In this document: positions 1 through 9,261 of the stretch, piece after piece
How positions within the stretch are numbered: the stretch's first letter is position 1
How the letters are laid out: the number at the start of each line of letters is the position of its first letter
Translations under genes and position numbers: made by a program
Source of the DNA: Anaerolineae bacterium
GTDB taxonomy: Bacteria; Chloroflexota; Anaerolineae; Aggregatilineales; Phototrophicaceae
Assembly (NCBI GenBank): GCA_022825675.1
Contig: JAJDWK010000048.1
Span: 62,001 to 126,000 of the forward strand
Direction of reading: 5' to 3'
Length of the DNA stretch: 64,000 nt
Notes under the pieces: model-generated
Told to the model about the DNA's origin: nothing
Database searches by the model: none
What the model saw: the letters and a program-made list of their open reading frames with translations, nothing else

Positions 1-491
1 ACGAGAATTATGTGATACTGGACGCCGAAGGCTGCGGGCATTATGTCGGCTGCCTGCTGAATATCGACAATTTTAACGCCAGCAATCAGGTCTTCACTTG
101 GCCCGGCGAAGGCGACGATATGTTTTTTGTTGATGGCGAGGCTTGGCCGCCATCGCTGCACGGGACGGGCACCGAAGATTATTTCGGCTGCGCCTGGGGC
201 TTCCCCAGCGGCGAGTATGACGGTCCCTATCATGGCATCTCCCTGGGCAGCGACGCGCAGGAGCACTTCGGCAAATGGAGTTTGTACCGCTGGCATATCG
301 AAGACCCGGTGCGCTTCACCAAGTCGCTGCGTTTTTCTATTGAGCATGGTCATGCCAACGACCAGAGCAATGACTATTCTTCGGTCGCGTATTGGTATCA
401 GCTGGAGCCGCACAAGCCGCTGCCGCCGCTGCCGCCAGTATCAGCGCGCCTGCCGCGGCGCTGGCCCGAGCATGGCTTGTGGGATCGTTAA
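1..491 (+). CDS. GH172 / DUF2961 family protein, 3' end only
   Basis: C-terminal part of a DUF2961 (glycoside hydrolase family 172) protein. The reading frame is open to the left edge, so the start lies outside the window. Family hallmarks visible are the GTGTEDYF segment, followed by a Gly/Tyr-rich YHGISLG stretch, an H-G-H-A-ND segment, and the late YSSVAYWYQ motif that normally sits just before the C-terminus. Members of this family act on fructofuranosyl or arabinofuranosyl linkages, so a carbohydrate-degrading role is likely, but the substrate cannot be read from this fragment. The protein ends in a Pro-rich tail. A dispersed repeat begins about 24 bases after the stop codon. Confidence 0.8.
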   Translation, partial: ENYVILDAEGCGHYVGCLLNIDNFNASNQVFTWPGEGDDMFFVDGEAWPPSLHGTGTEDYFGCAWGFPSGEYDGPYHGISLGSDAQEHFGKWSLYRWHIEDPVRFTKSLRFSIEHGHANDQSNDYSSVAYWYQLEPHKPLPPLPPVSARLPRRWPEHGLWDR

Positions 492-514
492 GGGCGACCT
501 TCGCAATGTCATCC

Positions 515-660
515 CGATTGCAACATAATTCTAGCGATTTGCCTGGATATTGAGGGCGTTTCAGCGAAACGCCCCTGCATTATCGCCTTTTTCTGCAAAT
601 TTGCAGAAAAATCTCAGCGCTCTCTGTGGTGAATAGTATTTTGATGCGATTGCCCTGCCC
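515..660 (+). repeat. Mosaic intergenic repeat, copy 1
   Basis: Composite element. It contains a perfect hairpin at 554-574 (arms GGGCGTTTC and GAAACGCCC, loop AGC), a perfect 24-base palindrome at 588-611 (arm TTTTTCTGCAAA), a degraded ctctgtggtgaata block, and the conserved end gatgcgattgccct. The left part (cgattgcaacataattctag) recurs inverted at the far end of the copy at 56055-56240, which has an extra internal hairpin block. The element fills most of the gap between the GH172 gene and the cyclase pair; nothing else is seen in that gap except a TATACT box. Confidence 0.75.
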
Positions 661-720
661 TTCAGCCCAACGGTAGGGGCGAGTCGCCAGACGCCGCTTA
701 CTTCAAGCGGGATTTTGCAG

Positions 721-726
721 TATACT
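721..726 (+). promoter_or_regulatory. Putative -10 box (TATACT) for the cyclase operon
   Basis: TATACT lies about 44 bases upstream of the ATG at 770 and downstream of repeat copy 1. No convincing -35 hexamer is visible. The same TATACT hexamer precedes several other genes in this window. Confidence 0.35.
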
Positions 727-769
727 TAACTTGCCGCCCGCCGCGAGCGGCAACAGATAAACGAGGACA

Positions 770-2542
770 ATGCAGCCTATGATTGAAGCGCCAGAAAGCG
801 CCAGCAGCCTTGTTGCCGAAGTCCGGCAGCTGGAGCAGCTGCTGGGGCAAGCCAGCGCCGCGCTGGAAGCGCAGCGGCAAGCCCTGCTGCAGCGCCGCTT
901 GGCGATGCCGCCAGCCGTCCTGCAGCGCATGGAAACGCTCAAGGCGGAGTTTAAGCAGCTGCAAAGCCAGGTGCTGGACGAGCAGACGGAATTGCAGCAG
1001 CTGCGGGCGCTGGCGGATATGTCGACGCGCATCACCAACTCGCTGGATATCGACACCGTGTTGAGCGAGACGATGGAACTCGTCATCGCCCTCACCAATG
1101 CCGAGCGCGGCTACATCATCCTGCTTAACGAAGACAGCGGCGCGCTGGAATTCCGCATCAGCAGCGAGAGCGGCTTGCTGGGCTTGACGACCGCCACGGG
1201 CGAGCAGCCGCAGATAAGCATGACTGTCGTCAAGGAAGTGATGACGACGGGCGAGGCGCTGCTGGCGGACAACGCCTTCAAAGACGAGCGGCTGGCGAGC
1301 AACAAAAGCATCATCAACTTTACTTTGCGCTCGGTGCTTTGCGTGCCGCTGCGGTATAAGGACGAGACTATCGGCGTTGTCTATGTGGATAACCGCCTGG
1401 TCGCCGGGCTTTTCACGCGGCGCGAGCTTAATTTGATGACGGCATTCGCCAATACCGCCGCCGTCGCCATCGCCAATGCGCGCATGTACCGGCGCGCCGA
1501 GCGCATTTTGGCGGAGCTCACGCAGGTCAAAGCGCTGATGGACAATATCTTTTCTTCGGTGGGCAGCGGCATCATCGCCGTTGATTCCGCGGATGTGGTG
1601 CATACTTTCAACCGCGCCGCCAGCGAGCTGCTGGCGGTAACGCGGGAGCGCGCTGTCGGCTGTGAAGTGGGGGCGGTGTTACAAGAAGCCTCTCTGCAGC
1701 TTGACGAGCATTTGAAGTTGGTGAAAGCGCGTAATGCCGACCACACTTTGGAAGTGAGCGCGGATTTGCCGGAGCGGGGGGAAGTGGCGCTGTCGCTGAC
1801 GCTGTCCCCGCTCAAAGACCGGGAGGAGCGCACCCAAGGCGTTACGCTGGTGATGGAAGACATCACGCATTTGCACGAGCACGAGACCACCATCAACGCG
1901 ATGCGGCGCATTTTGCCCGAAGGCATGGTGGAAAACATCGACGAAATCGCCAATATCGAGATGGGCGGGCTGCGGCGCGAGGTTACCTGCCTCTTCGCCG
2001 ATGTGCGCCCCTGGGGCACCCTGCCCGCGGTATCCGCCAGCGAGAAGTTAAAAATCCTCAACCAATATCAGGCGGTCGCCACCGCCTGCGTGACCGAAGC
2101 CGGCGGCATCATCGACAAATATATGGGCAACGAGCTGATGGCGCTCTTTAACACCCAGCTGAACCCGGCGCGTAACCATGCCCAGCAGGCGCTGGACTGC
2201 GCTCTGCTGATGCGCGACCGCTTCATCGCCCTGTATGCCGCGCTGGGCATCAACCCGCAGCCGCATTTTTATATCATCGGCTTGTTCACGGGCGAGGCGA
2301 CGCTGGGCAATGTCGGCAGCTTCGAGCGGCGGGAGTTCACCGCCCTGGGGCACAGCATCAACACCGCCAGGCGCGTGCAGGAGCATGCCGCCCGCGGCAG
2401 CGTCACCATCGCCCAGCAGACTCTGGACCATATCCGCCGCTGCAGTGATGGACCGCTGCCTTATGCCATCAGCCCGCGGGCGCCGATATATGGCAAGGGG
2501 CTTTCCGCCGGCATGCAAGCCTATGAGGTCAGCCGAAGCTGA
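770..2542 (+). CDS. GAF-PAS-class III cyclase-like protein, C2-like subunit
   Basis: 590-residue cytosolic signalling protein: N-terminal coiled coil (about 1-85), GAF domain (about 85-240), PAS-like region (about 260-380) and class III nucleotide cyclase homology domain (about 400-575). The first metal Asp is present (D411 in FADV), but the second is replaced by Asn (N454 in KYMGNELMA). The adenine-binding Lys (K450), the class IIIb-type Thr (T524) and the transition-state pair N531/R535 are retained. This resembles the catalytically supporting C2 half of mammalian adenylyl cyclases. A gagga motif precedes the ATG. The TGA overlaps the next ATG (TGATG), so the two genes should be translationally coupled. 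As a homodimer it should be inactive or weak; pairing with the next gene product would restore one complete site. Confidence 0.85.
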   Translation: MQPMIEAPESASSLVAEVRQLEQLLGQASAALEAQRQALLQRRLAMPPAVLQRMETLKAEFKQLQSQVLDEQTELQQLRALADMSTRITNSLDIDTVLSETMELVIALTNAERGYIILLNEDSGALEFRISSESGLLGLTTATGEQPQISMTVVKEVMTTGEALLADNAFKDERLASNKSIINFTLRSVLCVPLRYKDETIGVVYVDNRLVAGLFTRRELNLMTAFANTAAVAIANARMYRRAERILAELTQVKALMDNIFSSVGSGIIAVDSADVVHTFNRAASELLAVTRERAVGCEVGAVLQEASLQLDEHLKLVKARNADHTLEVSADLPERGEVALSLTLSPLKDREERTQGVTLVMEDITHLHEHETTINAMRRILPEGMVENIDEIANIEMGGLRREVTCLFADVRPWGTLPAVSASEKLKILNQYQAVATACVTEAGGIIDKYMGNELMALFNTQLNPARNHAQQALDCALLMRDRFIALYAALGINPQPHFYIIGLFTGEATLGNVGSFERREFTALGHSINTARRVQEHAARGSVTIAQQTLDHIRRCSDGPLPYAISPRAPIYGKGLSAGMQAYEVSRS

Positions 2543-4299
2543 TGGCGCAGCGAGGCGGAGCGGGCGGCTTCAGCGCGATAAACGCCCAGTTCAAAGAGTT
2601 GAAACAGCGCGCCGATGAAGTGAAATCGCTTTTGGAGAAGCAGGGCGAGCTGCTGCGGCGGCGCGGCATCAGCCTGCCGTCGGATGCGCTGGACCGCATG
2701 TGGTCGGTCCGCCCCGCCATTGACAAGCTCTCGCTGAGCATGGTGGAGACGCATACAAAATTGCAGCAGCTGCGGCGCCTGGCGGATACAACGGCGCTTA
2801 TCAACTCGGCGCAAGAGACCGACATCGTGCTGAACGAAGTGATGGAAACCGTCATCACTTTGACGCAGGCGGAGCGCGGCTACATCGTGCTGCGCAACCC
2901 CGATAGCGGCGAGCTGGAGTTCAAAGTCGCCCGCGGCTTAAGCGCGGAAGAGACCGCCGCTGGCGGGCGCATCGTCAGTTGGTCGGTCATCAACAAAGTG
3001 GCGGAGAGCGGCGAGCCGCTGTTGACGGTGAACGCCGGCGAAGACGAGAGCATCAGCCACAGCGAGAGCGTGGTCGGCTTTTCCCTGTTGAGCATATTGG
3101 CGGTGCCGCTCAAAGCGCGTGATGAGGTCATCGGCGTCGCCTATTGCGACAATCGGCTGATGGCGGGCTTGTTTAAGGAAAATGAGCTGAGCCTGCTTTC
3201 CAGCTTTGGGCAGCAGGCGGCGGTCGCTATCGAAAATGCCCGCCTCTTCGAAGCTATCCGCGCGCAGATGGCGCTGGTGGAAGAGATGCACGCCCGCCTT
3301 TCCAACATCTTCGCGTCGATTGGCTCCGGCGTCATCACCATCAATGGCGAGAATTGCATCCTCGTCTGCAACGAAGCGGCGGAGAAGCTGACGGGAATCA
3401 GCAATGACGCGGCGGTGGGCTGCGCGCTGGGCGGCATCCTGCCGCAGCTGTCGGCGGGCTTCTTTGAGAATATCGCGCGCGTCCGCCAAGGGCAGGAGCA
3501 GCGGCTTTGGGCGGAGCGCTTTATGAAGCAGGGGCGGCAGCGCTATTGGCAGGTGGTCGCCAGCCCGCTGCGCGGCGAAGACCAGGTCAGCGATGGCGTC
3601 GCCCTGGTGATTGACGACTTCACCGAGCGCAAGGAGCAGGAAGAACAGCGGCGCTTGCTGGGCACTTTTCTGCCGGATGCGCTGCTGCGCAATATCGGCT
3701 CTATCAGCGATTTGGATACCCGACCGACCGAGCGCCATATAACCGCCATGTTCGCGGATATCTGCGGCTTCACCGCCTTCAGCGAACAGTTGGAGCCGGA
3801 AGATTTGATGCGCATAGTCAACCGCTATTTGGGCGAGGCGAGCGATGCCATCACCGCCCAGGATGGCTTGGTCGACCAATTTCTGGGCGATGCCATCAAG
3901 GCGCTGTGGAATACCCAGCTCAACGCCCAGGAAGATCACGCGCTGCGGGCGGTGCGGGCGGCGCAGGCGATTATGCGGGTTATGCGCGGGCTGCACGCTA
4001 TTGTGGACGCCGACCAGCGGCTGCACTTCGGCATCGGCATTCACAGCGGGCAATCGGTGCTGGGCATGGTCGGCGGCGCCAATCGCATCGAATTCGCCGC
4101 GCTGGGGGAGGCGGTGAATGTGTCCAAGTTCTTGCAAGAGAACAGCGAACCGGGCGAAATAATCGTCAGCGCCAGCACTTACGAGCGCGTCAAGGAGCAG
4201 TTCTCCGCCGTGCCGATGCCGCTGCGCAAGCGGAAAGCGGGCTACGAAGCCTTCGCCACCGCCTATTTGATAGCTGCGCCAATCGCTGGCGGGAACTAA
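2542..4299 (+). CDS. GAF-PAS-class III cyclase, C1-like subunit
   Basis: 585 residues, with the same coiled coil-GAF-PAS-cyclase architecture as the preceding gene and clearly a tandem paralogue (for example both have LTQAERGYIV/LTNAERGYII-type GAF starts). Here both metal aspartates are kept (D406 in FADICGFT, D450 in FLGDAIKA). The substrate Lys is Gln (Q446), the Asp/Thr position is Ala (A519), and the transition-state Arg is Phe (F530); N526 remains. This is a C1-like pattern, the exact complement of the upstream protein. The start overlaps the upstream stop by one base. The likely product is cAMP from a heterodimer, with the ligand sensed by the GAF or PAS domains unknown. No cAMP receptor gene is visible nearby. 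Confidence 0.85.
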   Translation: MAQRGGAGGFSAINAQFKELKQRADEVKSLLEKQGELLRRRGISLPSDALDRMWSVRPAIDKLSLSMVETHTKLQQLRRLADTTALINSAQETDIVLNEVMETVITLTQAERGYIVLRNPDSGELEFKVARGLSAEETAAGGRIVSWSVINKVAESGEPLLTVNAGEDESISHSESVVGFSLLSILAVPLKARDEVIGVAYCDNRLMAGLFKENELSLLSSFGQQAAVAIENARLFEAIRAQMALVEEMHARLSNIFASIGSGVITINGENCILVCNEAAEKLTGISNDAAVGCALGGILPQLSAGFFENIARVRQGQEQRLWAERFMKQGRQRYWQVVASPLRGEDQVSDGVALVIDDFTERKEQEEQRRLLGTFLPDALLRNIGSISDLDTRPTERHITAMFADICGFTAFSEQLEPEDLMRIVNRYLGEASDAITAQDGLVDQFLGDAIKALWNTQLNAQEDHALRAVRAAQAIMRVMRGLHAIVDADQRLHFGIGIHSGQSVLGMVGGANRIEFAALGEAVNVSKFLQENSEPGEIIVSASTYERVKEQFSAVPMPLRKRKAGYEAFATAYLIAAPIAGGN

Positions 4300-4315
4300 T
4301 TGTGGCGGAGATTCA

Positions 4316-4690
4316 ACAGGGGTATTTACCACCGAGGACACCGAGATACACCGAGAAAAGCATGAGAAATCTCTTTAAATCTTTACTCGGTGTGCTCAAT
4401 TTTCCTCTGTGTTTTCGGTGGTAAGGGCTGTGTACCGACTGCTCAGTAACCATTAAATTGTCGCATAACTTACTTGCATTTACTTCTGTGCCTCAGTAAG
4501 CCCAACGAAGTAATTGGAACGGTAGGGGCGTCTCGCCGAGACGCCCGTGTTTCCATAACGAATAGCAGGGCGTTTCAGCGAAACGCCCCTACAATCGACT
4601 TCACGGGCGACCCACCAGGTGCCCCTATCTTTTGGAGGAAGGACCATTTCAAGCCAAAATTTTGTGTTCTTTGTGTCTTTGTGGTGACTA
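4316..4690. repeat. Mosaic intergenic repeat cluster, copy 2
   Basis: The gap between the cyclase operon and the 3' end of asnB holds only repeat blocks. It has an accaccgagg...acaccgag block, a block from about 4358 nearly identical to one at about 44382, hairpins of the gggcgtctc/gagacgccc and gggcgtttc/gaaacgccc types (about 4526-4590), a ctttgtgtctttgtggtga block and a gcgcaattgccct end. Short open frames here are low-complexity and not coding. Confidence 0.7.
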
Positions 4691-4727
4691 AAATTCGGCG
4701 CAATTGCCCTGAGATTGCGGCGGCGCG

Positions 4728-6608
4728 TCAGCCATCGATGAACTGACGGTGCCATTCCTCCAGCGTCAGCAGCGCCCAGAGCGGGCGATTGTGGTCGCGG
4801 CTGCCGGCGGCATGCTCGGCTATCAGCCGCTCGACCGCCGTGGCATCCAGCAGGCGGCGCTCGGTGGCGCGGCGGCTGAGCAGGATATCGCGCACCGGCG
4901 CTATATCCCGCCGCAGCCAGGCGCCCAGCGGCAGCCCGAAGCCGTGCTTTTTGCGCTCGATTATCGCCGCTGGCAGCAGCCCGCGCGCCGCCGCTTTGAG
5001 AATATGTTTGCTGCGCATGCCTTTCAGCTTGAGGTTGAAAGGTATGCCCGCGGCATATTCCGCCAGCGCATGATCGAGGAAGGGCGCGCGCGCCTCCAAA
5101 GAAGCCGCCATGCTGCAGCGGTCGGCTTTAATCAGCAGGTCATCGGGCAGGTAGGAGCGCATATTGGCTTCGACCAGGCGCGCGACCGCATGCGGCTGCC
5201 GCGGGTCCAGATAGGGCTGAAGGTACAAAAGTTGCGCCGGCGCCCGCGGGCAGAGCTGCGCCAGCTGCTCGGCGCTGCAGACGCGCAGCAAATCAAAATA
5301 GGCTTGTTCCAGCGGCAGCGGCAGCGCCTGGGCAAAGCGCCGCGCCCGCTTGATTGGGTTGTAATAGTCGGTGCCTTCTGGCAGGCGCTGCAGCAGCCCG
5401 GCGGCGGCGCGCAGCAGCGGCGGCGGCAGAAACTGGAGACGCCGCATCAAAGCGGCGGCGGCAAAACGCTCGTAACCGGCGAAGAGTTCATCGCCGCCAT
5501 CGCCCGTCAGCGCCACAGTAACCTGCGCGCGCGTCAATTTGCTGACCAGATAGGTGGGAATCGCGCTGCTGTCGGCGAAGGGCTGGTCATGCTGCCAGAC
5601 CAGTTTCGGCAGCAATTCCAGGGCATCCGCCTCGACGCGAAAAGACTGATGCTCCGTGCCCAAATGGCGCGCTACCTGTTCGGCATAAGGCGTTTCGTCA
5701 AAGCTGTCATCGCCGGCAAAGCCGATGCTGAAAGTTTGTATCGCCGCGTTGCTCTGCCGCCGCATCAGCGCGACAATCAAGCTGCTGTCCAAGCCGCCGC
5801 TCAAAAATGCGCCCAGCGGCACATCGCTGACCAGCCGCAATTTGACCGCTTCTGTCAGCTTTTCGCGCAGTTCCTCCGCATAATGCGCGGGTTTGGCGGC
5901 GGCATCAGGCGCTGCCAGCGCCTTTAAGCGCCAATAGCGCCGCGTCTCCAGCGTGCCCGCCACATCGATTTCCAGCGCCGTCGCCGCTTCCAGCATGTGA
6001 ATGCCGCGGAAAGCTGTGCCCGGCGCTGGCAAATAGCCGAAGCTGAGGTAGTCGGCGAGGGCGCGCCCGTCAGCATCGGCGAAGCGCGACTGGCGCGGTA
6101 GCCCCTCCAGCGTCAAAAGCGCTTTAATCTCGCTGGCGAAGGCGAAGCGCCGCCCATCCCGATAATAATAGAGCGGCTTCTGCCCGAAGCGGTCCCGCGC
6201 CAGCAGCAGCGTCCCGCGGCGCGCGTCCCACAGCGCCAGCGCGAACATGCCGCGCAGTTCTTCTAATGCGCCGCGCCCATAGTCTTCATAAAGATGCACG
6301 ATGGTCTCGCCATCGCCAGCGGTTGTGAAGCGGTGCCCGCGCGCTTCCAGGCGCTGGCGCAGGGCGCGGAAATTGTAGATTTCGCCGTTAAAAACGAGCG
6401 CGACCGAGCGGTCTTCGTTATACAGGGGCTGGTCGCTGCCGGCGATGTCGATGATGTTGAGGCGGCGCATCGCCAGCCCGACAGCGCCGTCACGGTGGTA
6501 GCCTTCGCCATCGGGACCGCGATGGCGCAGCGCCGCGTTCATGCGCCGCAGGGGCTGGAAGCGCGCGGGCGCGCCGTCAAAATGCAGGATGCCGCAGATG
6601 CCGCACAT
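4728..6608 (-). CDS. asnB: Asparagine synthase (glutamine-hydrolysing)
   Basis: 626-residue AsnB. It begins MCGICG, so Cys2 is the class II glutaminase nucleophile after Met removal. The N-terminal GATase includes RHRGPDGEG and FNGEIYNF. The C-terminal synthetase domain has the PP-loop LSGGLDSS and the TGDGGDELFAGY motif. The reaction is ATP-dependent amidation of aspartate to asparagine using glutamine. It lies 45 bases downstream of gatA on the same strand, a plausible pair since an amidotransferase route to Asn-tRNA and AsnB both provide asparagine. Confidence 0.93.
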   Translation of the reverse strand: MCGICGILHFDGAPARFQPLRRMNAALRHRGPDGEGYHRDGAVGLAMRRLNIIDIAGSDQPLYNEDRSVALVFNGEIYNFRALRQRLEARGHRFTTAGDGETIVHLYEDYGRGALEELRGMFALALWDARRGTLLLARDRFGQKPLYYYRDGRRFAFASEIKALLTLEGLPRQSRFADADGRALADYLSFGYLPAPGTAFRGIHMLEAATALEIDVAGTLETRRYWRLKALAAPDAAAKPAHYAEELREKLTEAVKLRLVSDVPLGAFLSGGLDSSLIVALMRRQSNAAIQTFSIGFAGDDSFDETPYAEQVARHLGTEHQSFRVEADALELLPKLVWQHDQPFADSSAIPTYLVSKLTRAQVTVALTGDGGDELFAGYERFAAAALMRRLQFLPPPLLRAAAGLLQRLPEGTDYYNPIKRARRFAQALPLPLEQAYFDLLRVCSAEQLAQLCPRAPAQLLYLQPYLDPRQPHAVARLVEANMRSYLPDDLLIKADRCSMAASLEARAPFLDHALAEYAAGIPFNLKLKGMRSKHILKAAARGLLPAAIIERKKHGFGLPLGAWLRRDIAPVRDILLSRRATERRLLDATAVERLIAEHAAGSRDHNRPLWALLTLEEWHRQFIDG

Positions 6609-6653
6609 ATCAGGGGTGTCGCATCAGTATTTTTTCCAGAGCCCGCGCCGCGC

Positions 6654-8123
6654 TCAGTTGCCGCCTGCCAGCGCCGGCTGCCGCAGGTGCCAGTCGGTCG
6701 CGGCTTGATAGGCAGCGCCGATTTGCAGCAGGCGCGCCTCGCGGAATGGCGCTGCCAGCACCTGCAGCCCGATAGGCAAGCCGGCATCATCAAAGCCGCA
6801 GGGCAGGCTCAAGCCGCATAAACCCGCCAAATTCGCCGATATCGTCAGCTCGTCCGCCAGTATCATGCGCAGCGGATCGCCCGTGACCTCGCCGAATTTG
6901 AAGGCGGTGCTGGGCGCGACCGGCGCGACCAGCGCATCAACCTGTTGGAAGATGGCGGCAAAATCCTCGCGGATGAGGGCGCGCGCCGCCTGCGCCTTGC
7001 CATAATAGGCATCGTAATAGCCCGCCGACAAGGTATAAGTGCCCAGCATAATGCGCCGCTTGACCTCCGCGCCGAAGCCAGCGCCGCGCGTCTTTTTGTA
7101 GCTGTCGATGAGGTCGGCACCATCAACGCGCGCGCCGAAGCGGAGGCCATCATAGCGCGCCAAATTGGCGCTGGCTTCCGCCATGGCGATGATGTAATAG
7201 GCGGGCAGGCAATAGTCCGCATGCGCGAAGCTGACCGCTTGTACATCCGCGCCCAGCGCTTGCATCTGCGCCACCGCCGCCTTGACCGCGGCGCGCACCT
7301 GCGGCTGGATGCCCTCGGCGAAGTATTCAGTCGGCAGCCCGATGCGCAGCCCGCTGATGCCCGCGCCCAGCCGCGCCCGATAGTCTGGCACCGGGGCGGG
7401 GCTGCTGGTGGCATCCAGCGGGTCCTGCCCGGCGATGGCTTGCAGCACATAGGCGAGGTCTTCGACGCTGCGCGCGAAGGGACCCGCCTGGTCGAGGGAA
7501 GAGCCGTAGGCGATAAGCCCATGGCGGGAGACGCGCCCGTAGCTGGGCTTCAGCGCGCTGACGCCGCAGAATGCCGCCGGCTGGCGGATGCTGCCGCCGG
7601 TATCAGAACCGAGCGTGGCAAGCGCCATGCCCGCCGCCACCGCCGCCGCGCTGCCGCCGCTGCTGCCGCCGGGCACATGCTGAAGGTTCCAGGGGTTGCG
7701 CGTCGGGAAGAAGCCGCTGTTTTCGGTAGACGAACCCATGGCGAACTCGTCCATATTGAGCTTGCCCAGGGAAATCGCGCCCGCCGCCTGCAGCCGCGCC
7801 ACGGCGGTGGCATCAAAAAGCGGGCGATAGCCTTTGAGAATCCTGGAGCCGCAGGTGGTCTCCACGCCTTTGGTGGAGAGCACATCTTTCAGCGCGATGG
7901 GCATGCCCAGCAGCGGGCGCTGGTCGCCCGCCGCCCGCCGGGCATCAGCTTGGGCAGCCGCCGCCCGCGCCGGCTCCGCCGTGACCGTCAGAAAGGCGCC
8001 GATATGCGGGTCCAGCGCGGCGATGCGCGCCAGATGCGCCTCGGTCAATTCCAGCGCGCTAATCTCACGCTTTTGCAGCAGCGGCAGCGCCTCGCTTATG
8101 GTCAGGCTGGTCAAGTCCGCCAT
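6654..8123 (-). CDS. gatA: Asp-tRNA(Asn)/Glu-tRNA(Gln) amidotransferase subunit A
   Basis: 489-residue amidase-signature protein, the glutaminase subunit of GatCAB. The Ser-cisSer-Lys machinery is visible: the ALKDV lysine, the [14 protein letters not shown] signature and [10 protein letters not shown]. An ATG five codons upstream (8138) is possible, but AGGGAG lies just before the 8123 ATG, so the shorter start is preferred. gatC sits about 3.4 kb upstream on the same strand, separated by a nitrilase, a protease and coaE; gatB is not in the window. A repeat cluster occupies the region upstream. Confidence 0.92.
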   Translation of the reverse strand: MADLTSLTISEALPLLQKREISALELTEAHLARIAALDPHIGAFLTVTAEPARAAAAQADARRAAGDQRPLLGMPIALKDVLSTKGVETTCGSRILKGYRPLFDATAVARLQAAGAISLGKLNMDEFAMGSSTENSGFFPTRNPWNLQHVPGGSSGGSAAAVAAGMALATLGSDTGGSIRQPAAFCGVSALKPSYGRVSRHGLIAYGSSLDQAGPFARSVEDLAYVLQAIAGQDPLDATSSPAPVPDYRARLGAGISGLRIGLPTEYFAEGIQPQVRAAVKAAVAQMQALGADVQAVSFAHADYCLPAYYIIAMAEASANLARYDGLRFGARVDGADLIDSYKKTRGAGFGAEVKRRIMLGTYTLSAGYYDAYYGKAQAARALIREDFAAIFQQVDALVAPVAPSTAFKFGEVTGDPLRMILADELTISANLAGLCGLSLPCGFDDAGLPIGLQVLAAPFREARLLQIGAAYQAATDWHLRQPALAGGN

Positions 8124-8224
8124 GGAACTCCCTGGCATGCCTCAGATTCTGGTTGTGTTAGTAAGCCGCCCGCCTGCGGCAAAAAAGCCTCACGACGCTG
8201 GAGTATAACACAGGATACTGCGCC

Positions 8225-8512
8225 CCTCTTCCCAACGGCGGGACAGGGCAATCGCATCAAATTGTTTTTCACCACAAAGACACAAAGGTCACAAAGTTTA
8301 TCCTTGAAATGGCTCTATGCTTCTTCATGTATCAGGATAGTTTGTACACAGCCCTTACCACCGAGAGCACAGAGGAAAATGAGGACACCGAGTAAAGATA
8401 TTAAGAGGCTTCTCATGCTTTTCTCGGTGTATCTCGGTGTCCTCGGTGGTTAAATTTGCGTTCTATTCGGCTTGTTATGGTGAATTAATACTCGATGCAA
8501 TCGCCCTGACGG
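8225..8512 (-). repeat. Mosaic intergenic repeat cluster, copy 3 (inverted)
   Basis: It starts with the inverted conserved end (agggcaatcgcatcaaa), then has caccacaaagacacaaagg and accaccgagagcacagagg blocks, a diverged inverted version of the block at 4358/44382, and a forward gatgcaatcgccct end at about 8494. It fills most of the gap between coaE and gatA; the rest, to about 8616, has no recognisable feature. Confidence 0.65.
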
Positions 8513-8616
8513 CAGGGGCGACCCGGCGGGCCGCCCAAAAGCTGCCACAGAGATTTTCTCATGCTGTACGCGCTTGTACTCGGCAGTACCATTCCCTGTC
8601 GAATCTCCGCCCCAGC

Positions 8617-9231
8617 CTATCGCGCCGCCGCTATCAGCCGCTTCCACGCCCGCTCGACTTGGGCGCGGGTAGCGGCGGCATCGCCGTCATTTTCGATGAT
8701 GACATCAGCCTGGCGCAGCTTGTCCGCCTGGCTGTTCTGCAGGGCGATGCGCCGCCGCGCTTCGGCTTCGGGCAGGTTGCGCGCCTGCTGCAGGCGCTGC
8801 AGCTGCGTTGCCGGCGCGGCATTCACCACCCAGACCGCAGCCACCGCGTCTTTGAGCGCGCCTTCCAGCAATTTTATCGCTTCAATGACGACCACTCGCG
8901 CCTTTGATTCGCGGGCGCGGCGCAAGATTTCGCGGCGGATGGGCGGATGGCTAATCGCCTCCAACTGGCGCAAGCGGGCAGCATCGCGGAAGACAATCGC
9001 GCCCAGGCGCTGGCGGCAGATTTCGCCATCCGCGCCCAGGATGTCAGCGCCAAAGGCGGCGACAACGGCATCAAAAGCCGCCCCATCCCGCCGCAGGCAG
9101 TCGTGCGCCACCTGGTCAGCGTCAATCGTGTCCGCGCCCAGCGCCGCCAACTGCGCCAGCACCAGGCTCTTGCCGACAGCGATGTTGCCCGTCAAGCCGA
9201 TGACAATTTTGCCGGGGAAGCGCTCGCTCAA
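8617..9231 (-). CDS. coaE: Dephospho-CoA kinase
   Basis: 204 residues. The P-loop GLTGNIAVGKS lies close to the N-terminus, followed by the DADQVAHDCLR segment and the ISHPPIRREI motif typical of CoaE. It phosphorylates the ribose 3'-OH of dephospho-CoA, the last step of coenzyme A synthesis. The start appears to be TTG, preceded by an AAAGG-like site. It lies 30 bases downstream of the subtilisin gene on the same strand. Confidence 0.92.
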   Translation of the reverse strand: MSERFPGKIVIGLTGNIAVGKSLVLAQLAALGADTIDADQVAHDCLRRDGAAFDAVVAAFGADILGADGEICRQRLGAIVFRDAARLRQLEAISHPPIRREILRRARESKARVVVIEAIKLLEGALKDAVAAVWVVNAAPATQLQRLQQARNLPEAEARRRIALQNSQADKLRQADVIIENDGDAAATRAQVERAWKRLIAAAR

Positions 9232-9261
9232 GCGCCGCGCCTTTCACCCGAGAAATGCCGC

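Noticed and set aside
554..574. Hairpin considered as a terminator of the GH172 gene
   Set aside because: The same hairpin recurs in many gaps within a larger repeat and has no U-run directly after it.
2938..4341. Long minus-strand open frame opposite the second cyclase gene
   Set aside because: It mirrors a well-supported coding region; low-complexity composition with no recognisable domain; a shadow of strong codon bias.
4474..4755. Short open frames on both strands between the cyclases and asnB
   Set aside because: They lie entirely within dispersed repeat blocks and have no ribosome site or homologous look.
6945..8453. 502-codon plus-strand open frame opposite gatA
   Set aside because: gatA has unmistakable amidase motifs; the opposite frame is Arg/Ala-rich without domains.
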